From: Pogonophryne albipinna
Taxonomy: Eukaryota; Chordata; Actinopteri; Perciformes; Artedidraconidae
Direction of reading: 5' to 3'
Length of the DNA: 64,000 nucleotides
NCBI GenBank assembly: GCA_028583405.1
Contig: CM053260.1
Location: 21,824,569 to 21,888,568, forward strand
The translations under genes were made by a program, and so were the position numbers. The notes below the pieces were generated by a model. The model did no database searches. It was not told where the DNA came from and saw only the letters and a program-made list of their open reading frames with translations. Positions 1 to 14,762 of this stretch are shown one piece after another; the stretch's first letter is position 1, and every line of letters starts with the position of its first letter.

Positions 1-3000
1 CCACCAGTACACAGGCAATGACCAGGGAAATGATGCAGCAGATATGATGGATAAAGAGCATACACACGGTGACTGCTGCTTTTGGCACTGTACCAGCCAT
101 ATCTCTTCCCAGTCGATGTGTTAGGAGGAGGGGGGTTGTTAAAAGTACAATATATGGATGAAAGGTAGACACCAGCGTGGAAAAGTAGTAGTAGTCTTCC
201 TGTATAAAATATTCTCTAAATGTCAACACTATTCAGTTTTGCCAATATATTTATTTTTCTTTGAAGGGAGATGTTCTGGTTCTTGCTCTCTCTCTCCATC
301 TCAGAGCTCTGTGCATGCATAGCTGTGGCATTAGTATGCACACGGAGTTCCTTCACACTTTGATGTGCAGCCACATGATTTCACAGTTCACCTTGGTGGC
401 GCAGATCAAATTTACAGGTATGTCGAGGCAAGGCTGATGACGAGATTCAGGTTTCCATTTCATCTAAGGGTTTCACAGCTACCAGACAATTTAATGCCAA
501 AAGGTACATGAACTGTTTGTGAATACATGACTTATTTTGGTTGTTTTTTCACTGTAAATGTGCATTAGAGTATCATGAGGCAGTTGGTAAATGCAAGGGA
601 AACTATTTTTAAACATTTCATTCACTGTCTGTATTTCTTTGCAAAGAGTCCTCTAAGAGGGAGAATGACCTTGAGAATCAGTGTGGGCACGAGTTCAAAA
701 CAAAGTCATGATTCTAATCTTTGTAATTAATGGGCCTGTGTCATTTATTACGGCTGGTATTTAATCTGGTAGATGGGGGGATAGTTTCTGTGACTGAATC
801 GTGGCATATTTCAATGCATGATTGATTCCTCTCTGCAGAGGATTGCTCTGGAAGATGAAGTAATCACTCTCAGTCAGAAAAAAGAAAAGAGTGAAAAAGT
901 TAAGGCTTTTTCTTTTCTCCGAGCTCCAGCATTCAGCACGTCAATTGAGCGTGTTGTAGGAAACCACAGGAAGCTTTGAAAAGGTTTGATTGCAGTTTTA
1001 TCTCTGCACAGAGAAAACAAGTGAAACATATAAAAACACTCTTAATAAACACTGCCGGAATATAAAAGTGCTCGATCAAAGAGATGTCAAGGGTGAGGAA
1101 AGTGTGTTGCCATCTTTATCTCTGCGGGAATATGGGATAGAGGCTCGTTAACGATAAACTCGTCAATCATTTTTGTAACGAATCATCTCGCACTGCTCTG
1201 GTACAGTACGTGGTTCATTTTTCTCTGTTGTGGTCTCGACAATAGGAACAGATGAGACTCTTCTCCCACTTGTGTCACCACATCAAGATGTTATCTACAG
1301 CTTAAAAGCTTATCAAGCCGACAGTAATGACATTGAGTGACTGAATTGTGTGTTTTGATGGATATCGCTGTGAGTAATCTGATGGCAAATTGTGTTCCAG
1401 TTCTCATATTGTTCGGATTTTAGAGTCTGCAAATAACTGCGCTCCCCTTCTCTTCTCATTCCCCTCCACCACCACCCACCCCCCGCCCATCTCTCGTCTC
1501 GCTTATAGTCATTTGTCATCGCTATGATTCTTTCCCACAGGTGAAGAAATGGACCGAAAACCCATTTTAGTGCTCTGTCACACAGAAATAGATTATGATT
1601 GTCCGATGTCTATTTTGCCACTAGTTAATCTGTTGTGCATTGTGTACTGTGCTGCATTTCCAAAGGTCTCCATTCTGCTCTCTGATAGGATTGAAACCCG
1701 TTTCTAAAGGTATCTGCAGCGCTTTATGAGGGGGATAATTAGCTTCTACGGTAAAGAAACACCACTGAGGATGGTTAGGAGACACCTCATCGAATTACTT
1801 TTCACAAGGTCTCTCGGTACATTTACAGATAATCATGTTCTGGGAAGTATAAAAAGGCCCTCACTTTTTTAATGTGCTGTAAAATAAAAGTTTGTACGAC
1901 GTGTGGTCCGACCCAGTTGAAAGGCAAGTGCTTATATAGGTTGTTTGTATGTTCAAAAGGCTGTAAAACGTGATCACTTTAAACCGATGTGCATGTATCC
2001 ATTTCTGCAGGGCATTGGTAGAGTTGCACTTTGTCCCGCAGGATTAGGGAACATTTACACCCAGTACATTTTGAAAGCAGATCCGATGTGTGTATTATTG
2101 TGTTGTTGGAATAATCGGAATAATGTTCCTGACTCGTTAAATTCCCTTGAGTTTAGTCAAGTCAGAACAACAACTCAGAAACAGACTCTCAAGCTCAAAG
2201 CAAAGAAATACAACACAACCTTTGTAGCATTCCAATTAACAACCTAAAACACGTGACCATAATGTTTCAGCTCTGCTCCATTCGTTTTTGGTTAATCCAG
2301 CATTAGGGATATCTGACATGACATTTGGATTGATGCTACGACATGTAAAAAATGTTAATTTCCGAACAAATTGTCCTACATTGATGACCTATACAGGCAG
2401 ATATAACAAAGTGGTGACGACATTGTTGGAAACACTTAGCCAAAAAATCTAACTGTTGACAAATAAAGATAATTTGTATTCTAAAAAAATACCCCTTGTG
2501 TAAACTAAATACTGTGAAAAAACAAAACTGCACATTTCCAATTGAGAACATGTTCACCAATATCTCAGGGAAATAACCCTCATGTCCTTTATCTGACTCA
2601 CGGATTAATCTAATGATGAAAAAAATGTGATTCAAGTGATTTCTTGAGGGTGACCTATCATATAATAGACAGGTATTAAATATATGGCTGTTGAAAGATC
2701 ATGTGGACTAAAATGACTTCAGTCAGGATGAATTATAGCTCTTTTTGACAGCTTTACGCTCCTGTCCTGTCCACAACAAAACACTTGTCCTTGTCGCTAT
2801 CTAGACCAAGGTCAACCGCTTAATGCCACATCTGACATCGTTATTCTGCATTGTGTTTAGCACATCGATTTGTCTCCCTTTTACTCTTGCTCACATTGAT
2901 CATCATGCGGAAGTCAGTCTTTGGAAAAGGGATCAATGCTCTGTCATATAATTACCATCTCAGGAATGCGTCATTTAAAAGCCAATATAGGTTTTAATGC

Positions 3001-5279
3001 GGTGCTTAGTCGAAAACTCTGTCAGGCACATGACACTGGACCTAGAGAGAGAATCCAGGCAGTGAATCGTAGGACATGTGCAAGAGCTGTACGCTTTTGT
3101 CAATAGATTCTCACTGTTTGACAGGACACACTTACTCGAGACCAGACTGCTTTGGGACCACAATGGGCCTCAAGCAGTTGCTTTGCAAGGCAGGGCCACT
3201 TTTTTACACATTTGTTGGCGCATTTGTAATAACAACTTAGAGTTATTTGTTTGTACAGACAATGTCTTTTAGGATGCTGATTGTTCTTGCATCCAATACA
3301 TAAATAAATAAACAGGAGAGAACATTGAAAGACAAACATGAGCGATTCATGCCTTAAACAGGCAGCATTAAACACGCCAACATGCCAGTGGGACCAGGGA
3401 TTTAAGCTTATTAACATGTATTGCTTATGGGGCCCAGTTATGCAAAATCATGCAACTCCCTGATTGCTGGGCTTTAAAGAGAGCGGACAGATTATTTGCG
3501 CAGTCCTTTCTCTACATACACTGGCCTACTCTGGCTATTTTTGCATGCATCCATAATTTGATGTCAAGTGCCTGCTGATGCATTATGCATATTGGATAAT
3601 GCATTGTGTGTAATTCAGACAGTCCTCGTCTGAACCTCAAGCGGCATCGTTCCAGACCCCACACGCAGAAGTATGGCGTGATCGCAGGAGGAGACAGCCA
3701 CCGTGTTCTCTGCGTCCCACCACCTCCACCGTGATCTTCTGTTCCACACAATTTTCTAAATAGACCTTCGACCAGACATAATCTCTGATGGATTGTACTC
3801 GATAACCCTATATGGCATTGTATAACTTTATTATAAGCCCTTTTCATAACTTTTCCCATTCATTTTAAGAAGAGGTGAACTGAAACTCACGGTCTCTATT
3901 CTAGCCATTCTCCAGGGCTCAAAGCACAGCTCCAATTGTTTCCGACCCGGGAATGTCACTCTTTGAAGGCTGCTCTATGCCGCCGTTCAAAAACTCAGTT
4001 TTGTGATTTTGAATGGACAATTTAGTTTCTCATTTCACCATCCGACTCTCATTTAGAGTGAGCAGTGACCTGTGTCATATGGACATTGGATAGAGGTCAG
4101 GCTCTGCCAACTGTGCTGCAGGGTGCAGTAAAACACAAAGACGTGCGGTCACACCTGCACGCCTGGATCCAGTGTTCGGGCACACACCAGAAGAGAGGAA
4201 TAAAGTACAAAAGAAAAAAGTGATAAATAGGAATTTGTTGACTCTTTATACGAATGTGACAGCACATGATACATTTGTGCAATAGTGTTTCTGGCACGGC
4301 ACTACACTATTCCTGGCTTTACCCTCCTGTCGTGAAAATAAGATAAGCAGGATGTAAGTGAAGGGACACGAGCCATCTCTCCCCTCTACTGCAGTTTTTA
4401 ATTTTGATACCACATTTAAAATGCAGCCGGGCTTATCTCCATACAAGATCAAACTGTCATGCATATAAAAGAGCGCCAAACAAAGTTATCCTGACACCTG
4501 AAAGACCACAGAAGTAGGTTACTTCCTGCATATATTTACCATAATCACCCTCTTTTCCCATTCATCTCGAGGGTAACTTCTCAGAACTTTTAATGTGTTT
4601 TCTCCAAAGCTGTGTTTTTTAGTTTTTTGCTACCTGCCAGATATTACATTTCATTGCTTTTCTGAACAACCGTGAGGGTAATAAAAGCTTGAATTGACAT
4701 TTAAGCTATAATGGTTGTCAACTGCCCCTCTATTCACCAGCTTCAGCTTGGCAGTGGGTCTTCTTGCTGCGAGTCCATGACACGGCGAGTTATATGCCAA
4801 GGCATTACAGAGCCCTTCTTAATCCGGTTTGTCGCGCTGCTCCCTCTGGACGGGGGTAATTTCATGGTTCTGAACTGGTATTGATGGAGCCTTGGTATCA
4901 GAGGCACGCGGCAATCGTTAACTTTAATAACCATAAAGATGTGAGCATTGGAGTCATACAGGCCCACAAGAGGAAACCCATACAGGTGATTAAGAATCGA
5001 CCAGGGCCGCGGCCAGCAGCACCTCGCATTTAGTATTCCTACTAATGGAATTACCTGTTAAAGTTGTCAAGACTATTACCACCAATGGTGCAATTGCTGC
5101 ACTTTACTTTTCCTTCTCAGTAAACTAGAGCCAATATCCACGTCTCCATGCATGAATAATACAAGTTAAAAGTAAAGATTTTCCTTTATGTATTTGTTTG
5201 CCTCATTTATGAACCCCATTCAGATGATAGACTATGCAGATTTGTTCTTGGTTGTCCTTTTCGTACACATCACTGCACA

Positions 5280-5800
5280 ATGTATAACCAACTTAAAGGG
5301 CCTTCATTAAATGTAAGAAGACACACGCATTGGCTTCAGCTGATATTTAAATGCATTTATCTTAACTATCCCCCTTATTTAAAGCAGTATTTGTACCCTA
5401 CTCACCAAATCATCAAGTTAGACACTCTGTCCAGATTTATTTCTCTGTCCCCTCTGCAAAAAAATCGATTGGCAGAAGAGCGTTCATGTTCAAAGCCCCA
5501 ACAGACTGGAATACTTTACCTGTTGCTATTAGATCTCTTGCATCATTGGGCATGTTTACACATGCATTGTTATCTCACTTTCAACTGGTCTGCACTTGTT
5601 ATTGATGAAACTGATATTGATGAAACTTGTTTGCTCGACTGTCTCTCAAATTATTATGATTGACTTTAACAGACTGTACGTGGTTTGTCTTGTGTCATGT
5701 TTTGCTTTTTGTCTTTTTGTTTATGTATGTCTGTAAGTTGTTGTTATTGTCGGGACCCCCTTGAAAACGAGGGGGGGTTTATCCCAATAAATAAAATGTC
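5280..5800 (+). mobile_element. CR1/L2-like LINE, 5'-truncated 3' end with decayed reverse transcriptase C-terminus
   Basis: Two adjacent frames together give the C-terminal end of a fish non-LTR reverse transcriptase. The first frame, from about 5334, reads WLQLIFKCIYLNYPPYL. The second frame, from about 5480, reads AFMFKAPTDWNTLPVAIRS, carrying the APTDWNxLP signature common in CR1/L2-type LINEs. A frameshift separates them. The coding part is followed by a 3' UTR with a small inverted repeat around a G-run (5752-5785) and by an AATAAATAAA tail near 5786. No target duplication was identified. The clade call is from motif memory and is only approximate. Confidence 0.7.
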
Positions 5801-6633
5801 TATATATATTATGATTCTGTAAGTTAGAGCCACTGTAGTGGAGCATATTTAGTATTCTGTAGGACTATCTAGATTGAGAGGTGAGCCATACCAGCAGAGG
5901 GGAAAAAACAACATTGATTTGTCTGACTCCAGTATAGCTGCGTCAGTAGTTCCTGTCAGTCAGCGTGAGCTCTGAAGTGTCTTTCCCCCCCTCTCCCCCT
6001 TTCTTCCTTAGGTTTGAGGTAGCTCTAGGCGCTACTATAGCTGCTACGTATGTCCACTTGTTTGTCTACTCCCATTACTGTGGGTGATGCTGCCTAGGGA
6101 GGAAAGTGAAATCCAGGCCAGAGAAGGGTCAGTGAGGAACCAGCCGTCACACTGGCTGAGGTCAGAGAAACCATACGGGTCACTGCAACAGGGTGCTGAT
6201 GGGCACTTGATAAATGGAGGATCCACCACTGATGCATCAGCGGCACGTGGGTCAAAAGGTTTCTCAGATTGGATAAACAATGGTTAACCAGGCCTGATAT
6301 GAATGTGTTTGTTATTCTTGGAGACAGTCTGCTCTGTTCCACTTCAGATGTGTTTGAGTGGTGGATTGTGCAAACTCCTCTGGTAGCCTTGCTCCTCGAG
6401 GCTAGCTTTTATTATTCATTGGTGGAAGTCAGTCCTCTGGGAGAAGGCTTCAGAGTGAGAACAAGTGAGCCTTAGTGGACGATTTACTCTCAAAGGCCAG
6501 GAGAACTTCAGCGCAGCAAAAAAAAAGTACTCTGTGTCCAGACCATAACAGGAATGTTGTCTCTTCATGTTTTTTTTTACCCACAGAGAAATCTTTCTTA
6601 TGTGGAATACACAAAGTTAGTGTCCATGTTAAC

Positions 6634-7698
6634 TAGGGATGTAACGATATACCGAATATCGCGGTATCGCGGTAAATAAACGTCCCGATACCGTCGTGAG
6701 ACTGACAAAATCTACCGCGATAAAAAAAAAAAAAAAATCTTTTTTTTTTAAAACACTTTTTTTTTTTTTAAACCTTTATTTAACCAGATGGTCCCATTGA
6801 GATCATCGATCTCTTTTTCAAGAGAGACCTGTCCAACATGGCAGCAAGTAGGTTACAACATGAACATAAAACAACAGAACACAAAAGGACATCGTATTTA
6901 TATGGGGGTTATTCCCTATCTTTATTCAAGAGCGTGGTATTTAAATTTGAGAGCATACTTTATGTATTTATTTCCCTCAAACCCTGTCCTCGCACTCAAA
7001 CAGTGCCTGCTTGCACTTTGCTCTGCTTCTGCTCAAACTGTACGCTTGCACTCAGATATATTGCTGCTTACAGATTTGTTCTGCTCTCAGATTTATTCTG
7101 TGCGCGCTCGAAACTTTTGTGCAACAATCCTGTCAAAATCCCTCAACCATTAGGAGGCCAGGTGTCCTTGCGGGTGCGTTCGCTTTACTTATTACAGCGT
7201 CCCGTAAGGGCGGTTACTCTTTGGTTTATAAACTCCCGCCCTCCACGGCTTTATAACATAGCATGTACTGTTCACGAGAGAGCACGCTCGTGAACTGTCA
7301 ACTGTTGAGTTGAGTTACTTGAAAAACTAAAGTGAAACTTGATTTATTTTATTGCAGGGTCTGATTATTAAATGTCCTTGTTTATTTGTGAGATGCAGTG
7401 GCACAAAGAAAATGCCTACTTTGTTTGGTAGTACTATAGGTACAAAAACACTGGTTTTCTTGTTCCAGTCTGTTACTGTCACTTTGTTTTTGACAATACT
7501 GCTATCCTACTAAAATGCTGTACAAATCAGACTTATTATTTAATAAAGAAACATTTTCCGAGTAAAGAAAATGTTTATTGAAAAAAAAAATTGAATTTTT
7601 TTTTTCCTTTATTATTCAATATCGCGATAAATACCGTACCGTGGACTTGTTATCGCGATATTATCGTACCGTGAGTTTTTGGTATCGTTACATCCCTA
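6634..7698. mobile_element. non-autonomous hAT element (TAGGGATGTAACGATA ends)
   Basis: The terminal inverted repeat TAGGGATGTAACGATA opens the element and its exact complement closes it. It is flanked by a perfect 8-bp duplication, ATGTTAAC, at 6626-6633 and 7699-7706. An 8-bp duplication with TAGGG ends is the hAT pattern. Both subterminal regions are rich in short palindromes such as TATCGCGATA. No transposase is visible, so it would have depended on another copy. A LINE tail lies inside at 6768-6860. Confidence 0.93.
6768..6860 (-). mobile_element. LINE 3' tail nested in the hAT element
   Basis: Read on the minus strand, this stretch is the common fish LINE 3' end: a phrase meaning 'gaccatctggttaaataaag' preceded by a short inverted repeat around 6800-6830, with the poly-A side toward lower coordinates (the T-rich run near 6755-6770). 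It contains no coding sequence. The family assignment is from memory of dispersed fish repeats. Confidence 0.5.
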
Positions 7699-10600
7699 AT
7701 GTTAACACCTCCAGGAGGCGCGATGTATAACAGTGTAGCACATACATAGATGCACTATGCATGCGTTCTCTCTCTGCCTGTCCTTATTGTTTGCCACTTC
7801 ACGCATCTCCTCCATTCTCTGTGGTGTGAGGCAGAGAGCATTAGTGCCACACTCGTGATATACTCCATCATGGAAATAAAGGGTCTAATTCTGCTCCTCC
7901 CAGGGATTTCTCTTCACATACTCTTCTTTTTGTTAGCTGGTCACATTGCAGAAGAACATGGAGTAAATGAGAGTTGTGTCATTTCTGATGAAATATATAA
8001 ACAGTATCAGTTGCCAGGAGGAAGGATGTTAAAAAGTTGTTCCCTGGCACTGCTTTGAATCCACTCAACGGTGCTTTGTAGCATGTTTAAACATTATCCG
8101 AAGTAATCAGGGGGAGTGTTCATGAGGTTTAACTTAATGTTTAAGTAATGAAAAGCTCAATTCTGATGAGCTTCATTAAACATATATGCATTGGGACAGC
8201 TGCCCCAGAGCCACTTTGATGCTTTTTGCTTCTTGAATCTGATCATAAATAATCAAACAAACTAATCGGGACAAACAGAATAAGCTTTTTTTTCATTTTG
8301 GAGTTATCTGACAACTTTTGAATCCGATACATTTCATTATATTTAAAACTGTTTTTACAAAAAAGGGTCATTTTCAATAACGCAGCATTTCAAACAGAGA
8401 AAAGTTGATAAAATATTCAATTCAACAAACAATCTGCTGCTTAATGAAACTCGAACAGGGGATTGAATTGAGTTTTCTGGCGCACAGCACAAAGTCACTT
8501 TGTTCACTTGTAAAACGGCGTTTGGCAGCCGCCAGAGTCTCAATTTGTCTTTCAGATGTGCATCATTTTCAGCGATGATTCGAAACGAGGAACTGTGTCG
8601 AATTTACATTTCTCAGCTCAACACATGTCTGCATTTACTGACAATGGAGGCTATAATTCTTGTTGCTACGTGAGATGTAAATTGACAATTATAAGTGTAA
8701 CGCAAAAGCACCGGGGAACAGCAACAAGGAATTTGGAAGAAAGATGGACCGTGGTTGATGCAGCAGCTGCCTGTCTGACAAAACAAAACAGGCACTTCAG
8801 CACTCCTTTCCACCTGAGTGTGCACTGATTAAGTTGTTATGACGATTCCTTGAGAGGCTTAAGTTTTCCCAGCTGCTGTGTTACTTCCCTCGGCCATATG
8901 TCATTACTTAATAACTGCAGCAGTGTGAGCGAGAGCGCTAAAGAGTGTTTGAGGAGGTGACAGAAATGCTTGTTGATGGCAAGCCAGTGATTACTGCTCT
9001 TGGCCACTCTGCATAGATTATAGTTGTTGACGCTGAAGCTGAGCCAAGACGGAAAAAGTTGTTTGTCTTTTTGTAGTGACATTGTCATGAGCACCTGCAT
9101 TTATCTCTGTGTCTAAATGTGCCAGCTGCACTGAGATCAAAAGGTAGTTATAGTTTGTTTGCCACTCGGAGGATGAAAAGAAACCGTCACTTTCATACCT
9201 GCGAGTGTGAAGTCTACGGGCGGATACACTTTTAATGGGTGTATTGCTGTGACATTGACTTGTGTGGGATGCAGCTCATCATGGGTTGTAGCTCTTGATG
9301 GTGATCTGCATTTACAGATTATTTGCTCCATGGTCAGTAGGCTTTAAACACTGGTTTCCACGCTTCATGTAATAATTCCCTCTTTTGCAGCAAAACAAAG
9401 CCTTCAGATACTTTTCTGGGTTAAACTGGGCTAATGAAACACTGGCTTGCGCTAAAACTCCCACTATTAACTGAGTTAAAAGTGATGGGCTTGCAAAATT
9501 GATTTTCCATTAGACTACAACTCATAATATAACACTCTCTGTGGGACTCGGTGTTACAATGGTACATTCAAAAGGAATAGTTAATGATAAGACAACCAGC
9601 CCTATTTTAAGAATGTTACATTCTAGCCAATATTATACATTTATATAAGTGTAAAACGACAGGAACTTTGCCTTTCTACTGTCTTAAACTCTTCCTCGCC
9701 TTTAATATCTCATTGCTCTGCAGAAAATATTCTAATATGAAGTATTGCTTTTTATTCTGAGCTCATTCTCCCCCATCTTTCTCCACATTTTACAACCATA
9801 GCTCATTAACAGCTCCTAATTGGCCGTTGGGCTAAGCTGAGAACAATGAATAATTGATTTTCTTAAACATAATCACCTCATCCAGTCGTTTAATGGCTGC
9901 TGTCACTGTGGGCCGCCAAGAGAAAAATGAGCAGCCAGTGGTCCCATCGGTGCCCTTCACCTCCCCTCACCAAAGGCTAAAGTGCACATCTACCCACTCC
10001 ATCTTAGCAGGTTGGTTTAACCCCTTTCACTGCCTGACAGGCTCTGAGCACTACATCCATCACGTCTCCAGTTGTTTGGATGCTGTGTTGCACCGCTATG
10101 CACACAGTTACTGATGCGCACTTTAGCGTTTCAGCATATATTATGCGGTGCCACGGTATCGTGAGTAAATACACACAGTAACAAACTCATATGGACACAC
10201 ACTCAGACACAGATAATGGATGGTCATTTACCGAGCTCCTAGCTACCTGAATTAAATTACCTCTTGACCAAGTGGCCATTTGTCGTCTAAGTGGCTCTCG
10301 CGACTGGCCCAGTAGAGTCATCACGGAGCCATTTGCCCTGCCCCCTCCTCCAAATACCAGATGGTTGATAGTGATCGCCCCTAATGTCCACCTGGCCGAT
10401 GGCTGGACCTCTCCCCATCACTGATACACTCACAAGCGTGGCCTCTGTGTGTGTTGGGGATCATCCAGAATTCTGATGGCGATGAATAAATGAATCATCA
10501 TAATAATACAAAATATATAATCAGTCTAAATTGCTTATTACTTAGTATTGAGTCAATGTCCAAAAGTAAAAAAACAAGGCATACCTTTCACAATGAAAAC

Positions 10601-11678
10601 CCCAGACCTATACCCTATGTAACTTTTGACAAGAGAACAATCTAGTTCAATCAAAGGAAAGGCTGTCTTTTTCCCCCAAATCTATTCAAACCTTTTATTG
10701 AAGGGTTTAAACACCATGTATAAAAATACTTTAACATTGTGTAAATCTTTGCTTAAAAACCTTATTGCAACTACTCCGTCTGACACCTTGTGTATCTGAA
10801 ACTTTGGTATTGTTGACTTTTATGAATGTCTGTCAACAGTTGTCCCTAGTAATGAACTATTATATGTTACAGGGATTAGTTCTCAGAGCAGAAGCTTTTC
10901 ATTATTTGTTTCTGTAAAATCTGTAGCAATAAATTCCCAAAAAAGTCCCACAGAAGAAACAAAAAGTCACAGATCAGGAGACATTACATTGCAGCGATGT
11001 ATGTTAGCCGGTGTGCTTACTTACTAAGCAAGTGTTGAATCTAGCTGAGGGAATTAAAACCAATTTCGTATTCTGTGATGCAATGTAAAGTCCTCACTTA
11101 TTCAGTGATCTGCTTTGACTTGAAAGCAAGTCTGCAGGTCAGGAAGCTGTCGGTAAAATATTCAACAAGCCAACACATTGTGGAGTTTGGGGTTTTAGCA
11201 CACTCAAGGGTTTTCTCCCCTCTCTTTTATAGTCTGTGTTCTGCCTCCTCCGGCTTAGAAATATCTAACAACAAGTGCTGAGAGAGTGACATTAATACTG
11301 CACGACAGCACGGTCCAGCAGGACTGCAAATGTTTGCCTTTTAATCCTGGATTCGGAGCCCTTTGGTCTGGCAACGGCAGACAGTGATGGGAATGGGAGA
11401 AGAAAACTGTTGCCAAACTTGTCTGGGCTGCTTCAAGCTCACTTCCGTAATTCATGATCCGAGCCATTTCAAACATTTGCACAATCAACCTAGCTCGAGA
11501 AAACACACACCGGTGCTTTTCATGCCATTGGAGGCAAATGCATAACCACAGAAGGATGTCACCATTAAACCTTTGTACGGCTGAGCTGAGTAAGGCACAA
11601 ACCAGATGGAAGGTGGCATTTGGCTGTCTCCCCTTTTTTGCTCTATCTCTTCTGTGGATCGGAGAGGATTGATTAAAA

Positions 11679-11843
11679 TCCCCCTCTCGTCTACTCCCGT
11701 CTTCTCCTCTCCTCTACCTTTACTTCTCCCTTCACTTTCCTTTCTTTTCCTTTCCTTCCTTTCATTTCCTCTCCTTTCTTATATTTTATTTCCTCTCCTC
11801 TCCCCCTCTCCTCTCCTCTCATCTCATCTCCTCTCCTCTGTCC
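11679..11843 (+). repeat. polypyrimidine (CT-rich) tract
   Basis: About 165 bases are almost entirely C and T, built from CTCCT, CTTTC and CTCAT units. The complementary strand is homopurine. It lies about 970 bases before the first tafa1 exon seen here, so it is too far away to be that exon's own polypyrimidine tract. The apparent ORF through it is low-complexity Ser/Leu/Phe and is not a gene. Confidence 0.85.
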
Positions 11844-12747
11844 AGGGATGAACTCCAGTTTAATTGTTGGACGCTGGTGTCTGTTGCGGTGGCTGTCAAG
11901 GGAAGATAAAGAGTTTTTCCTGGGGCGTAAGGAAAGGGGAGAGCGGTGATGGAAGGCCTCTCTGCCGCAGCTCCGTTGGCTGCATTAGCCTCACACTTTA
12001 TAATTGTGTGAAGGGGGCACTTCCAGGCGCCCCCTCATTACTCACTGGCATGGCCGGTCCCTGGCAGCTAGACACACCTTGTCCTCTAGCTCTCTCTCAC
12101 CCTGCCGGTCTCACTCATTTCTGGATGTCCCTCCTCTCCATCACCCCCTCACCCTCCCGTGGGCTATCCTCCCTATTGTTATTTTGACCCAATACCGCCA
12201 TTGGCGCACATCGCCTTCTCTTTTCACAGAATCCTTTTGACATCCTCTTTTGTCACAGCGGGACCTTTTGTACAGCATTTGCTCCGACTGATGTCACCTA
12301 TGCTTTGGAGCTAATGCTTCAGTGTGGTTTGGCCTAAGAATGCATTGGCTTATTGAGTTAGACATCTTAGAATATGACTGCCAGGTCTTTCTTGAAGAAG
12401 TGTTAGTGCATCACTTTTTAATCATATTGACAACATATGGCGAATATTAAGGGTGCAAAGGCCGGCACATGGTGTGATCTTCACCATAGGCTGATTGGTA
12501 TGGAATGAGGACAGCCAACACTGAATGAGAGGCAATTAGGTGACATAATTGAGATGCCTCGAGGGCCAATTTGTTACACACACTTACAGTGTAAGTGCTC
12601 AATGATTGTACTGCAGTGTGCCGCTAATGATATGATGAGGTGGGGTAGTGGAGGTTCCCTAAACCTCTCTTTCACTCACATAATTGTTGTTTATTTGAAT
12701 TTTTGATGTATGAAAAGTTACAGGAGCATTGTGTTTGCTATATGTAA

Positions 12748-13080
<333 letters not shown>

Positions 13081-14762
13081 TAACATTCAGGATTACTGGA
13101 TTTAGTATTTTAAAAGGGATAAAGTAACAGTATTTGAGGTGGTTTTAGGATGTGTTACCCACGTTTCATGCAGGAGACTGGTATGACTCTTTACACAGAC
13201 TTGCAATAAATATCTTTTTAGTTACTTTAATATATAATATAATGTAAAGTATGGAATGGAAGGATACAGTATGTTCCTAGCTCTTAAGAATTGTAGTTTA
13301 ACGTAATCCAGGGTACAATTTTCTCCTGCATAGTTTTCTACGGTGGTTTTGTTGTTTTAAAAAAAAAAAACACATAGTTCTGGTATTAAAAAAATTGTAA
13401 TCATGTCAAATTAATCAAATAAACCAAAGAAGAACACCAATAAATAGCACTCTTTTATGATACTAAATAGGAACATGTCTTATCTAGTACTCAAATGTAT
13501 ACTACAATAAACAACTAAATATCAGTCCTTTAATTTGTAATTAAATTATAATAAATCAGGTTTACATTTTAGGAATATTCCAAGAACTCTTCAACATTTA
13601 TGAGACAAAAAAGGCCTGAGAGGTTTTCCATGTAAGCACACTGGAGGTTACTAAATAGTTCTGCTGAATTGAATTAATTATAGTATTGCTTTGATAATGA
13701 ATGCATTATTGAACTATTACATAATTGGTTCCTTAGTGTCTCATTCAGACTGCAGCTGTTTCAATGGCATGTGCTCCGTAAACATGACATTTTAAAAACA
13801 GAATATGGTTGCAAGGGGAGATTTGCATAAGGCTTAAATTAATCATTTTCAAAAATACTTATTCTGAACATGCTTTAATAAACACCTTGAAAACACCCTA
13901 AGCATAACACTTCCTTTGCTGCTAGATTTTTTAAATAAAAATACATTCAACCATTACGAGCCCACAAGTGCCGTGCTGCTGGGCATCATGGGAGATAAGG
14001 GACGATCCAGTGGGGGGGTTGAGCACCTGAGCAGGGAGCACGTTGCAGATCACATCGCCTAAGGCAGCTCAGGCTGATGGAAATGAATAACTAATAAACA
14101 CAAGTCAGGCAAGCTCCAGGCTAGTGCACCTGAATTACCTCAGCTGAGAAAAACAATCAGGCAGAGGCAGCTCCATGGGAAGAAGAAAAAAAAAGTCGAC
14201 AGAAAGTCACAACTCTGCTGAGACAGAACTGTGAAGCTCCCTTCACTCCGGGAAGCTAATGTAGTGCTCTTCAATCTCAATCTTTACACCCACACCTTCA
14301 GCAGAGATCAAAGTCATCTCTCCAGCTGCCCTCTCGCCAAGATATGACACCAAAATATCTTCATTACGAGGGGTGTTACATGAAGGGCCAGACAGGCCTG
14401 CTCAGTGGGCTTCTCAGGGTTGGTTAGCCACAGCTGACACTCAAGAAAACCCTAGAATATAAATTAGATATGAGTCAAGGATGACAAAAACTTTCTCGCT
14501 GTCTGAAACTGTATAAAACCTCTGGGTGAGCAGCTACATTTGTAGTCCTTGTGACTTTTTGTCAAGGTTTGAATGTGTGTTTCCCTGTGGTTTGACACGT
14601 CTGCTGAATGAAACATTTACAGAGCTCTGACCTTGAGACTTGTAGACTGTGGTGTCCTTGTTCAGAAAGGCAGGCAACCAGACTGTCTATTTCACAGAGA
14701 AAATACTTTGCACTCTTTTATATTTACTCAGATCGTGTCTTTTTTACTAGACATGGCATTAA

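Noticed and set aside
6838..7293. 151-codon plus-strand ORF inside the hAT element
   Set aside because: No transposase motif, low similarity to any protein I know, and it overlaps a LINE tail in the other orientation.
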